Shown piece after piece: positions 38,353-46,926 of a DNA stretch of 64,000 nucleotides. The position numbers and the translations under genes are program-made. The first letter of the stretch is position 1, and the number at the start of each line of letters is the position of its first letter. The notes beneath the pieces were generated by a model. The model saw only the letters and a list, made by a program, of their open reading frames with translations, was not told where the DNA came from and did not search any database. This stretch comes from Campylobacter concisus (GTDB lineage Bacteria; Campylobacterota; Campylobacteria; Campylobacterales; Campylobacteraceae), in contig NZ_PIQX01000002.1 of the NCBI RefSeq assembly GCF_003049085.1, forward strand, positions 186,001 through 250,000, given 5' to 3'.

Positions 38353-38979
38353 ATGCAAAACGTGAAGCTCATCTCACACCCACTGATCGAGCATAAATTA
38401 ACCATTCTACGTGATAAAAACACCCAACCTTTTCAGTTTCGCATGCTAGTTGATGAGATCAGTTATCTTATGATCTTTGAGGCGACTAGAAATTTAAAGG
38501 TAAAAGATGTCAAAGTCCAAACTCCAGTTGCGGTGGCAGATGCAAAGAGGCTTACTACAAAAGTGATGATATGCCCCATCTTAAGGGCTGCTATTGGTAT
38601 GCTTGATAGCGTTTTTACTATCATTCCAGATGCGAGTGTGGGCTTTTTGGGCTTTCAGCGAAACGAAGAGACAGCACAAGCTGAGTTTTTCTACGCGAAG
38701 CTTCCAAAAGACGCAAAAGAACGCATGGCGATCATCATCGATCCTATGTTTGCAACTGGTGGCACGGCGATAGATGCGGTCAAATTCTTACGTGAAAAGG
38801 GCGTTAAGGAGATCAAATTTATCTCTATCATCGCTGCTCCTGAAGGGCTAAAGAGATTTAGCGAAATTTACCCAGACGTCGAGGTCTATACAGCTTCGAT
38901 TGATGAGAAGCTAAATGAGAAAAACTATATCGTTCCAGGTCTTGGTGATGCTGGCGATAGAGTTTTTAACACGCTTTAA
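38353..38979 (+). CDS. upp: Uracil phosphoribosyltransferase
   Basis: A 208-residue salvage enzyme making UMP from uracil and PRPP. The N-terminal VKLISHPLIEHKLTILRDKNT, the ICPILRAAIGMLD segment, the PRPP loop IIIDPMFATGGTAIDAV and the uracil-binding C-terminus YIVPGLGDAGDRVFNT are all present. Length is exactly that of the family. It starts a cluster with the barnase-like, barstar-like and mqnA genes, all closely spaced on the plus strand; AAGGAT precedes its ATG. Confidence 0.95.
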   Translation: MQNVKLISHPLIEHKLTILRDKNTQPFQFRMLVDEISYLMIFEATRNLKVKDVKVQTPVAVADAKRLTTKVMICPILRAAIGMLDSVFTIIPDASVGFLGFQRNEETAQAEFFYAKLPKDAKERMAIIIDPMFATGGTAIDAVKFLREKGVKEIKFISIIAAPEGLKRFSEIYPDVEVYTASIDEKLNEKNYIVPGLGDAGDRVFNTL

Positions 38980-38988
38980 GGGCAAAAT

Positions 38989-39495
38989 TTGAATAAAAGA
39001 CTTTTGCCAGCCTTAGTCGCCTTTATCATTACTATTATTGTTGGCACTTTTTTCTTTTCAAATAATGGTAGTGAAGCAAATAAAAATGCTCAAATTTTAC
39101 TTGAGCAACTAAACAAAGAGGGACAAAAAAGCCAGAGTCTTGCAGAAAATGGCTCATACACTTCAAAAGATGAGGTCGCTCTTTATATCTATAAATTTAA
39201 CAAGCTACCAAAGAATTTCATAACCAAAAAAGAGGCACTTAATCTTGGCTGGGATACAAAAAGCGGAAATTTATGGCAGATAAGCGGTGGCAAAAGTATC
39301 GGCGGAGATAGATTTTCAAACAGAGAAAAAAGGCTGCCAGAGGCTGATGGTAGAAAGTGGTTTGAGTGCGATGTAAATTATAATGGTGGTAGGCGCGGCG
39401 CTGAGAGAATTTTATACTCAAACGACGGGCTTATCTACTACACGCCCGATCACTACGAGCATTTTTACCTGCTTTATGAGAAGAGGATGCAATGA
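38989..39495 (+). CDS. Barnase-like ribonuclease with N-terminal membrane anchor/signal
   Basis: A 168-residue protein. Residues 1-25 are a hydrophobic helix (LLPALVAFIITIIVGTFFF), a signal or anchor. Residues ~65-168 match microbial ribonucleases of the barnase group: LPKNFITKKEALNLGW, GKSIGGDRFSNREKRLP, FECDVNYNGGRRGAERILYS and TPDHYEHF. By alignment from memory, the catalytic Glu (FECD), Arg (AERILYS) and His (PDHYE) of barnase are all kept, as is the substrate-binding Lys in ITKKEA, so the enzyme should be active. The start is TTG 38989 with AAGGG overlapping the end of upp. The next gene, overlapping by four bases, is a barstar-like inhibitor. Confidence 0.85.
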   Translation: MNKRLLPALVAFIITIIVGTFFFSNNGSEANKNAQILLEQLNKEGQKSQSLAENGSYTSKDEVALYIYKFNKLPKNFITKKEALNLGWDTKSGNLWQISGGKSIGGDRFSNREKRLPEADGRKWFECDVNYNGGRRGAERILYSNDGLIYYTPDHYEHFYLLYEKRMQ

Positions 39496-39764
39496 AAAGC
39501 GTGATCTTAGATGCCAAAAAGATGCTCGAAAAAGAGAAGATGCATGAGTATTTTGCTAAGAAATTTGACCTGCCAGAGTACTACGGCAAAAATTTAGACG
39601 CGCTCTTTGACTGCCTTTGCGAGATAAATGAGCCAACGCTTATAAAGCTAAAAAACGAAAATGCTTTGGATAGTGCCACAAAAGAGAGCTTAACCCAGCT
39701 ATTTCGTGACGTTTGCAACGAAAATGAGCTAGTTAAATTTGAGCTTGTAAAAGATGAAAAATGA
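39492..39764 (+). CDS. Barstar-family ribonuclease inhibitor
   Basis: A 90-residue acidic protein. ILDAKKMLEKEKMHEYFAKKF leads into DLPEYYGKNLDALFDCL, the characteristic barstar segment whose helix and loop plug the ribonuclease active site, and the C-terminus is acidic. No signal peptide is present, so it acts in the cytoplasm and should protect the cell from enzyme that has not been exported. Overlap with the ribonuclease gene (ATGA) gives coupled synthesis. mqnA starts in a further four-base overlap. Confidence 0.87.
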   Translation: MKSVILDAKKMLEKEKMHEYFAKKFDLPEYYGKNLDALFDCLCEINEPTLIKLKNENALDSATKESLTQLFRDVCNENELVKFELVKDEK

Positions 39765-40441
39765 TATTTGGAAAGATTGATTATCTAAATTTACTCCCAT
39801 TTCACGTTTTTTTAAAATCAGCCCCACTAAGCTCTCAGATAAAAAAGGCGATCGAGTTTAAAAAGGGCGTGCCAAGTAAGCTAAATAGAGCCCTAAACGC
39901 CAGAAAGATCGATGCTGCAGTTATTTCAAGCATAGCAAGCAAAAAGGCAAATTTAAAGAAGCTAAATTTTGGAATAGTCGCCAAAAAAGATGTAAAAAGC
40001 GTGCTTGTTCGCAAAAACTCAGCCCCAAAGCCAGATCCTGCCTCAGCTAGCTCAAACGCCCTAGCCAAGGTGCTTAAACTAAATGGAGAGGTGATCATAG
40101 GCGACAGGGCGCTAAAGGCATACTTAAGCGAGGGCAAAGAGTGCTTTTACGACCTTGGTAAAATTTGGCACGAAAAGACAAATTTGCCATTTGTTTTTGG
40201 TAGGTTTTCTTACGTAAAAAATGGCTCGTTCTACAAAAAACTGGTCGCAAAATTTCTACAAAAAAATGTAAAGATCCCAAACTATATCTTAGCCCAGTAT
40301 GCCAAAAGTCGCGACATAAGCGAACAAGATATCAAGTGGTATTTGAAATTTATAAGCTACAAAATAGGCCCAAAAGAGCAAAAATCACTCAGAAAATTTT
40401 TTAAAGAAAATAGATTATTAAAAGTAGCAAAAAAGAATTAA
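39761..40441 (+). CDS. mqnA: Chorismate dehydratase MqnA (futalosine menaquinone pathway)
   Basis: A 226-residue periplasmic-binding-protein-fold enzyme (MqnA/MqnD family) that makes 3-enolpyruvyl-benzoate from chorismate, the first step of the futalosine route to menaquinone used by Campylobacter. GKIDYLNLLPFHVF opens the protein; GVPSKLNRALNARKIDAAVISS and IIGDRALKAYL are the usual contact regions; and WHEKTNLPFVFGRF is strongly diagnostic. It ends the upp-barnase-barstar-mqnA run and is followed by a bidirectional hairpin. The protein is somewhat shorter than many MqnA proteins, mainly in loops. Confidence 0.85.
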   Translation: MIFGKIDYLNLLPFHVFLKSAPLSSQIKKAIEFKKGVPSKLNRALNARKIDAAVISSIASKKANLKKLNFGIVAKKDVKSVLVRKNSAPKPDPASASSNALAKVLKLNGEVIIGDRALKAYLSEGKECFYDLGKIWHEKTNLPFVFGRFSYVKNGSFYKKLVAKFLQKNVKIPNYILAQYAKSRDISEQDIKWYLKFISYKIGPKEQKSLRKFFKENRLLKVAKKN

Positions 40442-40443
40442 AT

Positions 40444-40481
40444 TTTTATAGCTTCTTAGCAGCTACCAAGAAGCTATAAAA
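40444..40481. terminator. Bidirectional terminator between mqnA and the convergent membrane gene
   Basis: A perfect 14-bp stem (TTTTATAGCTTCTT/AAGAAGCTATAAAA) around a ten-base loop fills the whole gap between two convergent genes. Both arms provide A/T tracts, so it can serve both strands. Confidence 0.85.
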
Positions 40482-40482
40482 T

Positions 40483-41115
40483 TTAGTGGTGCATATGCAT
40501 ATTAGTTGAGTTATCATCACTCATATTTTGCATCATCATATTCATATGCATCTCACCCATATTTTGCATCATCTTGTGGTGATCGTGCATTGGCATATCT
40601 GCTGGCATGTTCATCGGCATATTCATATGCATACCCATCTCACCGTTTTCAGCCTTGTAGCCAGTTATGGTAGGATCAACCATGCCAAATATCATAGCGA
40701 CGTGTGCGACGATCAAGGTAAATATGAGTAGGCAAAAGTGAAGCTTTAGCTTTGCCTTTTCGCTTGCGTTTTTGTAGATCAAATTTAGCTCTAAAAGCGC
40801 GATGCCAAGAAGTGGTATGACGCCGATGAGATATGAGTAGACAGCGATGACATCGGCATATCCACGCCATTTTATACTTGGATAAATTTTTGCCATAAAA
40901 TAGATCACAAGAGCTGTAAAATAGACCCCAAGCACTATGCCAGCAAATTTGCCAACAGCCTTAAAGCCAGCATTTTTGCCGCTATCCATGTGATACATAG
41001 TGAGAAACTCCATCGCCACTAAAAGCTCCGTAAGCCCCACAGGTATCACCATGAAGAGGATTAGATTGTAAGGTTGATTGAGCGATAAAAGCTCCATGTA
41101 GTGTGTCATTACCAT
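40483..41115 (-). CDS. Membrane protein with Met/His-rich C-terminal tail
   Basis: A 210-residue protein with five to six helices (e.g. LILFMVIPVGLTELLVAMEF and LLIFTLIVAHVAMIFGMV) and a final ~55-residue hydrophilic tail crowded with Met and His: GMHMNMPMNMPADMPMHDHH, then further MHMNMMM and MHMHH. Such tails bind Cu(I) or Cu(II) in copper-handling proteins. I do not recognise the membrane domain beyond a conserved Campylobacter permease-like family. A copper sensor, buffer or transporter role is inference from the tail. It is transcribed alone. An antisense frame in the tail codes for His repeats and is a shadow. Confidence 0.75.
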   Translation of the reverse strand: MVMTHYMELLSLNQPYNLILFMVIPVGLTELLVAMEFLTMYHMDSGKNAGFKAVGKFAGIVLGVYFTALVIYFMAKIYPSIKWRGYADVIAVYSYLIGVIPLLGIALLELNLIYKNASEKAKLKLHFCLLIFTLIVAHVAMIFGMVDPTITGYKAENGEMGMHMNMPMNMPADMPMHDHHKMMQNMGEMHMNMMMQNMSDDNSTNMHMHH

Positions 41116-41196
41116 TGTAAGTCCTTTGTAAAAAATTTAAAGAAGATTAACGCCAAATTGCTAATAATTATAAAATATCAAGATAACAAATTTAAG

Positions 41197-41910
41197 CTAG
41201 TCTTTAAACTCGTGTGAGATGACTGGAGAAAATTCTTCCCAGTGAAGCTTGGTTTTGATTGTTGGCATCTTGCTTTGAAATGGCTCTTTCTTAAGTGCTG
41301 CCATGGCGACACTATCGCCTTTTGGCTTAGCCGGTGCTTCTACGTTTAGTATAGAGCGTTCAAGATCGATGAAATCTTTTAAAATAATAATATATGATTT
41401 AAAGAAATTTGCCTCTTTGTGAGCCAAAAGTAGCGAGCTAAACTCGTCTACAAATAAATTTAAAGTTTCAGAAAATAGCTTATTGCTAATATTTTTTGCA
41501 TCATTAAACTCATCTTTTAAAAATGTAGCCATCGCTAAAAATATAAATCCAACGTAGTCCTCGCTGTCTTTGCAAAGCTCGCTATCACGTCTATATGGGC
41601 TTAGTTTTAAACATTCAATAACCCTAAGCCTAGCTGCTCCGTTATCTCTGCCCTCTTCATAAAATGAAGCGCTTAAGGGGATATTTGTAAAGCCAAAAAG
41701 AACGTCATTTTGTTCTTTTGAAAATTCTTCAAAGCTAAATTTATCTAAATTTTTAAACGCAGCATCACTATCCTCGCTTAAAGGATTTGCGCTTAAGTAT
41801 CTTAACTGCTCTTTCCACCTTGAAAATTTCTCATCATTTGTGTAAAAAAACATAGGATATGCTAGAAATTCGTAAAAATATGATCTTGCTTTTATGATGT
41901 TTTTATCCAT
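41197..41910 (-). CDS. TorD-family molybdoenzyme maturation chaperone
   Basis: A 237-residue all-helical protein. ARSYFYEFLAYPMFFYTNDE at the start, PLSASFYEEGRDNGAARLRV in the middle and DYVGFIFLAMATFLKDE fit the TorD/DmsD fold that binds Tat signal peptides of molybdoenzymes and assists cofactor insertion. Beside a polyferredoxin and in a formate dehydrogenase-rich window, FdhA (Tat signal GRRSFLK) is the most likely client. It overlaps the polyferredoxin gene start-to-stop by eight bases, so both are made together. Confidence 0.82.
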   Translation of the reverse strand: MDKNIIKARSYFYEFLAYPMFFYTNDEKFSRWKEQLRYLSANPLSEDSDAAFKNLDKFSFEEFSKEQNDVLFGFTNIPLSASFYEEGRDNGAARLRVIECLKLSPYRRDSELCKDSEDYVGFIFLAMATFLKDEFNDAKNISNKLFSETLNLFVDEFSSLLLAHKEANFFKSYIIILKDFIDLERSILNVEAPAKPKGDSVAMAALKKEPFQSKMPTIKTKLHWEEFSPVISHEFKD

Positions 41911-43594
41911 TTAATAAATCCTCTTTCATCGCGTTTATTTGGGCTTGAACCATTAGTTTGGCTTTACAGTCAGCACAGCAGTAAAGTGCTTTTATCTTTA
42001 CCCTATCGTTGCCAAATCTTGGTTGCATTATAGTTGCGATCTTTTCGACTGCTTTTTTAGTTGCAAACTCTTTTCCGCACTCAACACAGGCAAAAAGCTC
42101 ATCTCGTGCCAGCTCATTATATGTAAAAAACTCAGGCTTAAGAGAAATTTTTCCAATCTCAAGGCTTATGGTATCTTTCTCGGCACAGCTTAGTTCGCAG
42201 TATCCGCAAGCTGTACAAACACTTGGATTAAATAAAATAGAATTTGTCTTTTTATCAGCCACTAGCGCACTTACGTTACAAGCGCCAACGCAACTTAGAC
42301 AAAGTGTACAGCTATCAGTGTTTATCTTGACATCGCCATATCTTATCATCTCGCCGCTTTTTACCACGCCAAGATCCTCGCTACCTACTAAAAACTTAAG
42401 CCTTTTTGCAAAAATTTCTCTTTTTGGTAAGGCATATTCGTTTATTGTGTGTTGTGAGTCAGATATAAATTTTGCCTTTTTGAGCGCATCTTCAAGCTCA
42501 TTTTTATCTTTAGCGTGATAGATCGCCGTCTCTTTAAATTTAAGCTCATAAATTTGATTTAAGATGTTAATGGCGTCTTTTTCACCTTTGCCAAGAGTTT
42601 TGCTAAATAAAATCACACTCGCACCACTTTCTTGAAGCAATGTAAGAAGATGCGCTTGATTTAACATATGTGGTGCTGATATGAAAAAAGGCAGGACATT
42701 TTCAGGTAGGCTTATATTTAGCTCGTCTAAATTTGTTTCATTAGAGATTATTAGTGGAATTTTGCCTTTGTAAAGTTTGGCAATGGTAGCAAAAGAATTT
42801 TGTGGCATAAGTGTAGAGTCAAGAGATCCGCTAGGGCAGACACTAATGCAGTTGCCACAATTTACACAATCGATTTGTGAGAAAACAAGATGCTTTGTCT
42901 CGTCTTCTTTTAAAATGGCTACAGTTGGACAAACATCGACACAGCGTCCACAAATTTCATTTCGTCGTTCGTGATATTGACATATCGAAGAGTCATATTG
43001 AGTTAGACTTTTGTACTTAAATTTTGGAGTTTTTTCATTTAAAATTTTAAGCACAGCTTCATCTTCTAGCCCTGAAATTTCATAACAGCCGCTTTGCTTT
43101 AGCATATAATCCCTTGCATTTTCAACCAAGAAAAAGTCGCAATCAACTTCAAACTCGTCATTTGCTCTAAGTATCAAAACGCTAAGCTCGCCAGCTGCGC
43201 CATAAATAAATTTCACTTCAAAATGCGTTAATTCAATGACTTTATAGCCATTTTCTTTTAATAAATTTGCTAACTCCTCACGGCCTGAGTTGCTTACTAT
43301 TACGACATTTTTGCCGACTTCTTTTTCGTAATCAACATCCTTTGCCATGTCAAACGCAGTTGCCCTTGCTTCATAAAGCAAAAGTGTATTTTTAGCTTTT
43401 TCTAATACGCTTGCAGTTGTACTTTTTAGATAAAAATTTATCTCAGGTGCGGTAATGTTTGCTTTAAGCTTTGGCGAGTTAGAAACTAAATATTCTTCCT
43501 TTTCATTATTTATTTCTATCTGTTCATTTAGCATTAAAGTATCGTCAAAATCGTTATAAAAGCCAAATTCTTTCATAATTTCTCCTATTATCAA
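41903..43594 (-). CDS. Polyferredoxin-like 4Fe-4S protein associated with formate dehydrogenase
   Basis: A 563-residue cytoplasmic protein. A ~200-residue N-terminal region without Cys clusters (VVIVSNSGREELANLL) precedes ferredoxin-type motifs: CQYHERRNEICGRCVDVCP, CVNCGNCISVCP, then after an insert CTLCLSCVGACN and CTACGYCELSC, and finally a zinc-ribbon-like set CVECGK...CCADC near the end. That predicts up to four 4Fe-4S clusters plus one metal site. A homologous gene lies in the C. jejuni fdh region, next to the TorD-like gene as here. Its electron partners are unknown. It is divergent from selA across a 136-bp promoter region. Confidence 0.82.
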   Translation of the reverse strand: MIIGEIMKEFGFYNDFDDTLMLNEQIEINNEKEEYLVSNSPKLKANITAPEINFYLKSTTASVLEKAKNTLLLYEARATAFDMAKDVDYEKEVGKNVVIVSNSGREELANLLKENGYKVIELTHFEVKFIYGAAGELSVLILRANDEFEVDCDFFLVENARDYMLKQSGCYEISGLEDEAVLKILNEKTPKFKYKSLTQYDSSICQYHERRNEICGRCVDVCPTVAILKEDETKHLVFSQIDCVNCGNCISVCPSGSLDSTLMPQNSFATIAKLYKGKIPLIISNETNLDELNISLPENVLPFFISAPHMLNQAHLLTLLQESGASVILFSKTLGKGEKDAINILNQIYELKFKETAIYHAKDKNELEDALKKAKFISDSQHTINEYALPKREIFAKRLKFLVGSEDLGVVKSGEMIRYGDVKINTDSCTLCLSCVGACNVSALVADKKTNSILFNPSVCTACGYCELSCAEKDTISLEIGKISLKPEFFTYNELARDELFACVECGKEFATKKAVEKIATIMQPRFGNDRVKIKALYCCADCKAKLMVQAQINAMKEDLLNG

Positions 43595-43688
43595 AAACAG
43601 GCTTATTTTAATATTAATGGGATTAATGGACTCTGAATTTTATATGTTCCTTTTTGTTCTAAGGTTTAATTTATAATATTTTTTATGT

Positions 43689-43694
43689 TAAAAT
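43689..43694 (+). promoter_or_regulatory. Probable -10 element for selA-selB
   Basis: TAAAAT in TTTTATGTTAAAATCACGG, 36 bases upstream of the selA start. A TATAAT at 43672-43677 is an alternative. The region is shared with the divergent polyferredoxin gene. Confidence 0.4.
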
Positions 43695-43730
43695 CACGGC
43701 TTGGTAAAACTAACTTACTAGGAGCACGAA

Positions 43731-45056
43731 TTGAGCGATTTAAGAGATATCCCACAAGTTGATAAGATCATAAAAAACGAAGCATTTTCAGGATTTGATA
43801 TAAATTTAGTCACATTGCTTGCAAGGCAAATTTTAAATGAAGTTAGAGCTAAAATTTTAAATGAAAATGCAAATTTTGCGTTGCAAGAAATAATAGATTT
43901 AATCCTAAACGAATATCATAAATTTAATGAATCAAGCCTTCAAAGAGTGCTAAATTTAACTGGTGTGACCATTCACACAAACCTTGCTAGAAGTGTCATC
44001 GATAAAGAAATTTTAAGCCGTGCAACTCCGGTAATCACAGGGTATTCAAACCTTGAATACAATCTAAAAACAGGCAGCCGTGGCAACAGATATGACTATA
44101 TCGGTGAGATGATCGCAAGAGCATTTGGTTTTGAGGACGCTATCGTCGTAAATAATAACGCAAGTGCTGTATTTTTGGTGTTAAACACCTTTGCAAAGGG
44201 CAAGGAAGTCGTCGTTAGCAGAGGCGAACTAGTCGAGATCGGCGGTAGTTTTAGAGTGCCAGAAGTTATGGCAAATGCGGGCTGCTTTTTGAAAGAGGTT
44301 GGCACGACAAACAAAACTAAGCTAAAAGACTACGAAGAGGCAATTAGTGAAAATACGGCGATGCTTGTAAAGGTTCATCGCTCAAATTTTGACATCGTGG
44401 GCTTTAGCGAAGAAACCACAGCAAACGAGCTAAGCGAGCTAGCAAGCAGGCAAAATTTGATAGATTATTTTGATCTTGGCAGTGGATTTTACGGAAATTT
44501 GCCATTTAACTTAGACAAAAATGAGCCAGATCTAAAAAATTTAAAAGATGTTTCGCTAGTTAGCTTTAGCGGTGATAAACTGCTTGGTGCGGTGCAGTGT
44601 GGCATAATTGTTGGCAAAAAAGAGCTCATCGCGAAGCTTAGGAAAAACCAGCTTTTAAGAATGCTTCGCGTCGATAAAGTGATCATCTCACTTTTGGCTG
44701 AGAGCATGAAAGCTTATTTAAATAAAGAATTTGAGCTAATCACAACTCAAAAACTGCTTCACAAAAGCGTAAAAGAGCTTGAAAACTTAGCAACTTTTAT
44801 AAATAAAAATTTAAAAACTCCGCTTGAGATGGTGCGTACACAAACCTTTGTAGGAGGCGGTGCGATGCCAAATAAAAAAATTCCAAGCATGGCTTTGGCG
44901 GTTAGTGGAGATGTAGTTTTAAATGAGCAAAAATTTAGGCAAAAAAAGGTGATCGGCCGTATAGAAAATGATAAATTTTTACTTGATTTAAGAACACTTT
45001 TAGATGACGATGTAAATGAACTAATAAAAATAATAAATGAAACGGAAGAAAAATGA
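43731..45056 (+). CDS. selA: L-seryl-tRNA(Sec) selenium transferase
   Basis: A 441-residue PLP enzyme that converts Ser-tRNA(Sec) to Sec-tRNA(Sec) using selenophosphate from SelD. SSLQRVLNLTGVTIHTNLAR, YSNLEYNLKTGSRGNRY, AIVVNNNASAVFLVLN and the PLP-lysine region SFSGDKLLGAVQCGIIVGK are SelA hallmarks. The start is TTG 43731, fixed by AGGAG at 43720-43724. selB follows with a four-base ATGA overlap. No selC (tRNA-Sec) gene is visible in the window. Confidence 0.94.
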   Translation: MSDLRDIPQVDKIIKNEAFSGFDINLVTLLARQILNEVRAKILNENANFALQEIIDLILNEYHKFNESSLQRVLNLTGVTIHTNLARSVIDKEILSRATPVITGYSNLEYNLKTGSRGNRYDYIGEMIARAFGFEDAIVVNNNASAVFLVLNTFAKGKEVVVSRGELVEIGGSFRVPEVMANAGCFLKEVGTTNKTKLKDYEEAISENTAMLVKVHRSNFDIVGFSEETTANELSELASRQNLIDYFDLGSGFYGNLPFNLDKNEPDLKNLKDVSLVSFSGDKLLGAVQCGIIVGKKELIAKLRKNQLLRMLRVDKVIISLLAESMKAYLNKEFELITTQKLLHKSVKELENLATFINKNLKTPLEMVRTQTFVGGGAMPNKKIPSMALAVSGDVVLNEQKFRQKKVIGRIENDKFLLDLRTLLDDDVNELIKIINETEEK

Positions 45057-46873
45057 GTTTAATAATAGGAACAGCAGGGCATATCGACCACGGAAAAACC
45101 GCGCTTATAAAGGAGCTAAACGGCTTTGAGGGAGACAATCTTGAAGAGGAGAAAAAGCGTGGCATAACGATCGATCTAAGTTTTTCAAATTTAAGTAAAA
45201 ATGATGAAAATATCGCATTTATCGATGTGCCAGGCCATGAAAATCTCATAAAAACGATGATAAGTGGTGCGTATGGCTTTGACGCGTGCTTATTTGTAGT
45301 GGCGGCAAATGACGGACTTATGCCTCAAAGCTTGGAGCACCTTGAAATTTTAAATCTTCTTGGTGTGAAGTCTTTGATCGTGGCACTTACTAAGTGTGAC
45401 CTCGTAGATGAAGCGACTATAAATTTAAGAAAAAAAGAGATAAAAGATGAAATTTCTAAATTTAAAAACCTGCAAATTTTAGAAATTTTTGCCGTTAGTA
45501 TAAAGGATAAGGCAAGTATCGACGAGCTTAGAAACTACCTCTTTACGCTAAGAGCTAAAAAGCGCGATGAGGAGGGCGTTTTTAGATACTACATCGATAG
45601 GGTCTTTAGCCTAAAAGGTATCGGAAATGTCGTGACTGGTACCGTTATAGAGGGAAGCGTTAGTAAAAACGAGAAGCTTTTTAACTATGACGCTGGTAAA
45701 GAGGTGCTAGTAAGAAGCGTGCAAAGCCACGATAAATTCGTTGATAGCGCAGGAGTTAGCAGCCGTGTGGCGCTAAATCTAACTGGCATTGAGCTTAGCG
45801 AGCTAAAAAAAGGGCAGTTGCTTAGTAAAAAAGGCTTTTTTAGGGGATTTAGAGAGGTTGATGCGGTCGTAACTGCTAAAAATCTCATCCACTCGCAAAG
45901 TGTAACATTTTGCGTGGGTGCTAAAAATGTCCCTGCAAAGGTGCTGATCCTTAGTCAAAAAGATGATAGCTGCTTTGTTACCTTTAAATTTCAAAGCGAT
46001 ATGTTTTTGAAATTTGACGAGGCCTTTGTGCTTATCTCGGACGCACGCGTGATAGGAGGTGGCAGAGTGCTAAATCCTGTGCTTGAGCCACTAAAAAAAG
46101 CTGGCAAAATTCTCTTTTTGGCTGCACTTTTAAAGCATGATTTTGTTGGAGCCTTTTCTATCTTAAAAGAGGCTCACAAAAATGGCTTTGGCATCATCTC
46201 TTCTTATCAAAGGTTTGGACTAAGTCACGAAGAGGCCGTAAATGTGGCCAAAAAAGTCTCAAACGTCTTTGTTGATGAAAAGGCTTTAAATATCTACGAT
46301 CTAAGCGCGGTTGAGCGGATAAAATCTGTGGTTAAATTTATGATAGAGAAAAATGAATTTGCTGTCTTTTCAGCTCAAAGTATAAGCTTAAAGCTTGCTT
46401 GGGCTAGTCAAAATTTGGCTCAAAAAGCACTTGATGAGCTTGAAAGTATAAACTTAATCTCTAAAAATGATGGCGTCTATACAAAAAAAGGCGTTGATAT
46501 AAGCAAACTAAAGGTAAGGCTTGAAGAGAAAATTTATGAAATTTTAGAAAGCGGAAAGCTAGCTCCAACGGCACCTTATAATATATATGATGAGCTGGAA
46601 ATAGATAGGCTAAGTGGCGATAATGCCCTTAAAAAACTAACTGCAATGGGTAGAGTTGTAAGGCTGGAGCATAACCTTTTCATCACTAGAAATTCGCTAA
46701 AAATGGCACTTGATAAGCTAAGAGAGATCATCAAAAATCAAGGCTTTGTAAATGTCACAAACGCCAAGGATGCACTAAATTTAAGTAGAAAATATGTAAT
46801 CGCTTATCTTGAGCAACTTGACCTTGAGAGTGACATAATGAAGCAAGGAAATGATAGGGTTTTTCGTGGTTAG
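45053..46873 (+). CDS. selB: Selenocysteine-specific elongation factor SelB
   Basis: A 606-residue GTPase. The G1 motif GTAGHIDHGKTAL, switch region KRGITIDLSF, G3 DVPGHENLIKTM and G4 LTKCDLVD define an EF-Tu-like domain 1; beta-barrel domains 2 and 3 follow, and the last ~200 residues contain winged-helix repeats (e.g. ALDELESINLISKNDGVYTKKG) that read the SECIS hairpin. It brings Sec-tRNA(Sec) to UGA codons such as those in selD and fdhA. The gene overlaps selA and is followed 54 bases later by a Dsb-like gene with its own promoter. Confidence 0.94.
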   Translation: MSLIIGTAGHIDHGKTALIKELNGFEGDNLEEEKKRGITIDLSFSNLSKNDENIAFIDVPGHENLIKTMISGAYGFDACLFVVAANDGLMPQSLEHLEILNLLGVKSLIVALTKCDLVDEATINLRKKEIKDEISKFKNLQILEIFAVSIKDKASIDELRNYLFTLRAKKRDEEGVFRYYIDRVFSLKGIGNVVTGTVIEGSVSKNEKLFNYDAGKEVLVRSVQSHDKFVDSAGVSSRVALNLTGIELSELKKGQLLSKKGFFRGFREVDAVVTAKNLIHSQSVTFCVGAKNVPAKVLILSQKDDSCFVTFKFQSDMFLKFDEAFVLISDARVIGGGRVLNPVLEPLKKAGKILFLAALLKHDFVGAFSILKEAHKNGFGIISSYQRFGLSHEEAVNVAKKVSNVFVDEKALNIYDLSAVERIKSVVKFMIEKNEFAVFSAQSISLKLAWASQNLAQKALDELESINLISKNDGVYTKKGVDISKLKVRLEEKIYEILESGKLAPTAPYNIYDELEIDRLSGDNALKKLTAMGRVVRLEHNLFITRNSLKMALDKLREIIKNQGFVNVTNAKDALNLSRKYVIAYLEQLDLESDIMKQGNDRVFRG

Positions 46874-46894
46874 TATTCATTTACAAAAAGCAAA

Positions 46895-46900
46895 TATAAT
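46895..46900 (+). promoter_or_regulatory. Probable -10 element for Dsb-like gene
   Basis: TATAAT in AAAAAGCAAATATAATCCGCC, 27 bases before the start codon of the next gene. Confidence 0.5.
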
Positions 46901-46926
46901 CCGCCAAATTTTTAAAAAGGAAAAAA

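Noticed and set aside
40528-40731. Plus-strand His-rich 67-residue frame
   Set aside because: It is the antisense reading of ATG/CAT codons in the Met/His-rich tail of the minus-strand gene and has no ribosome site.
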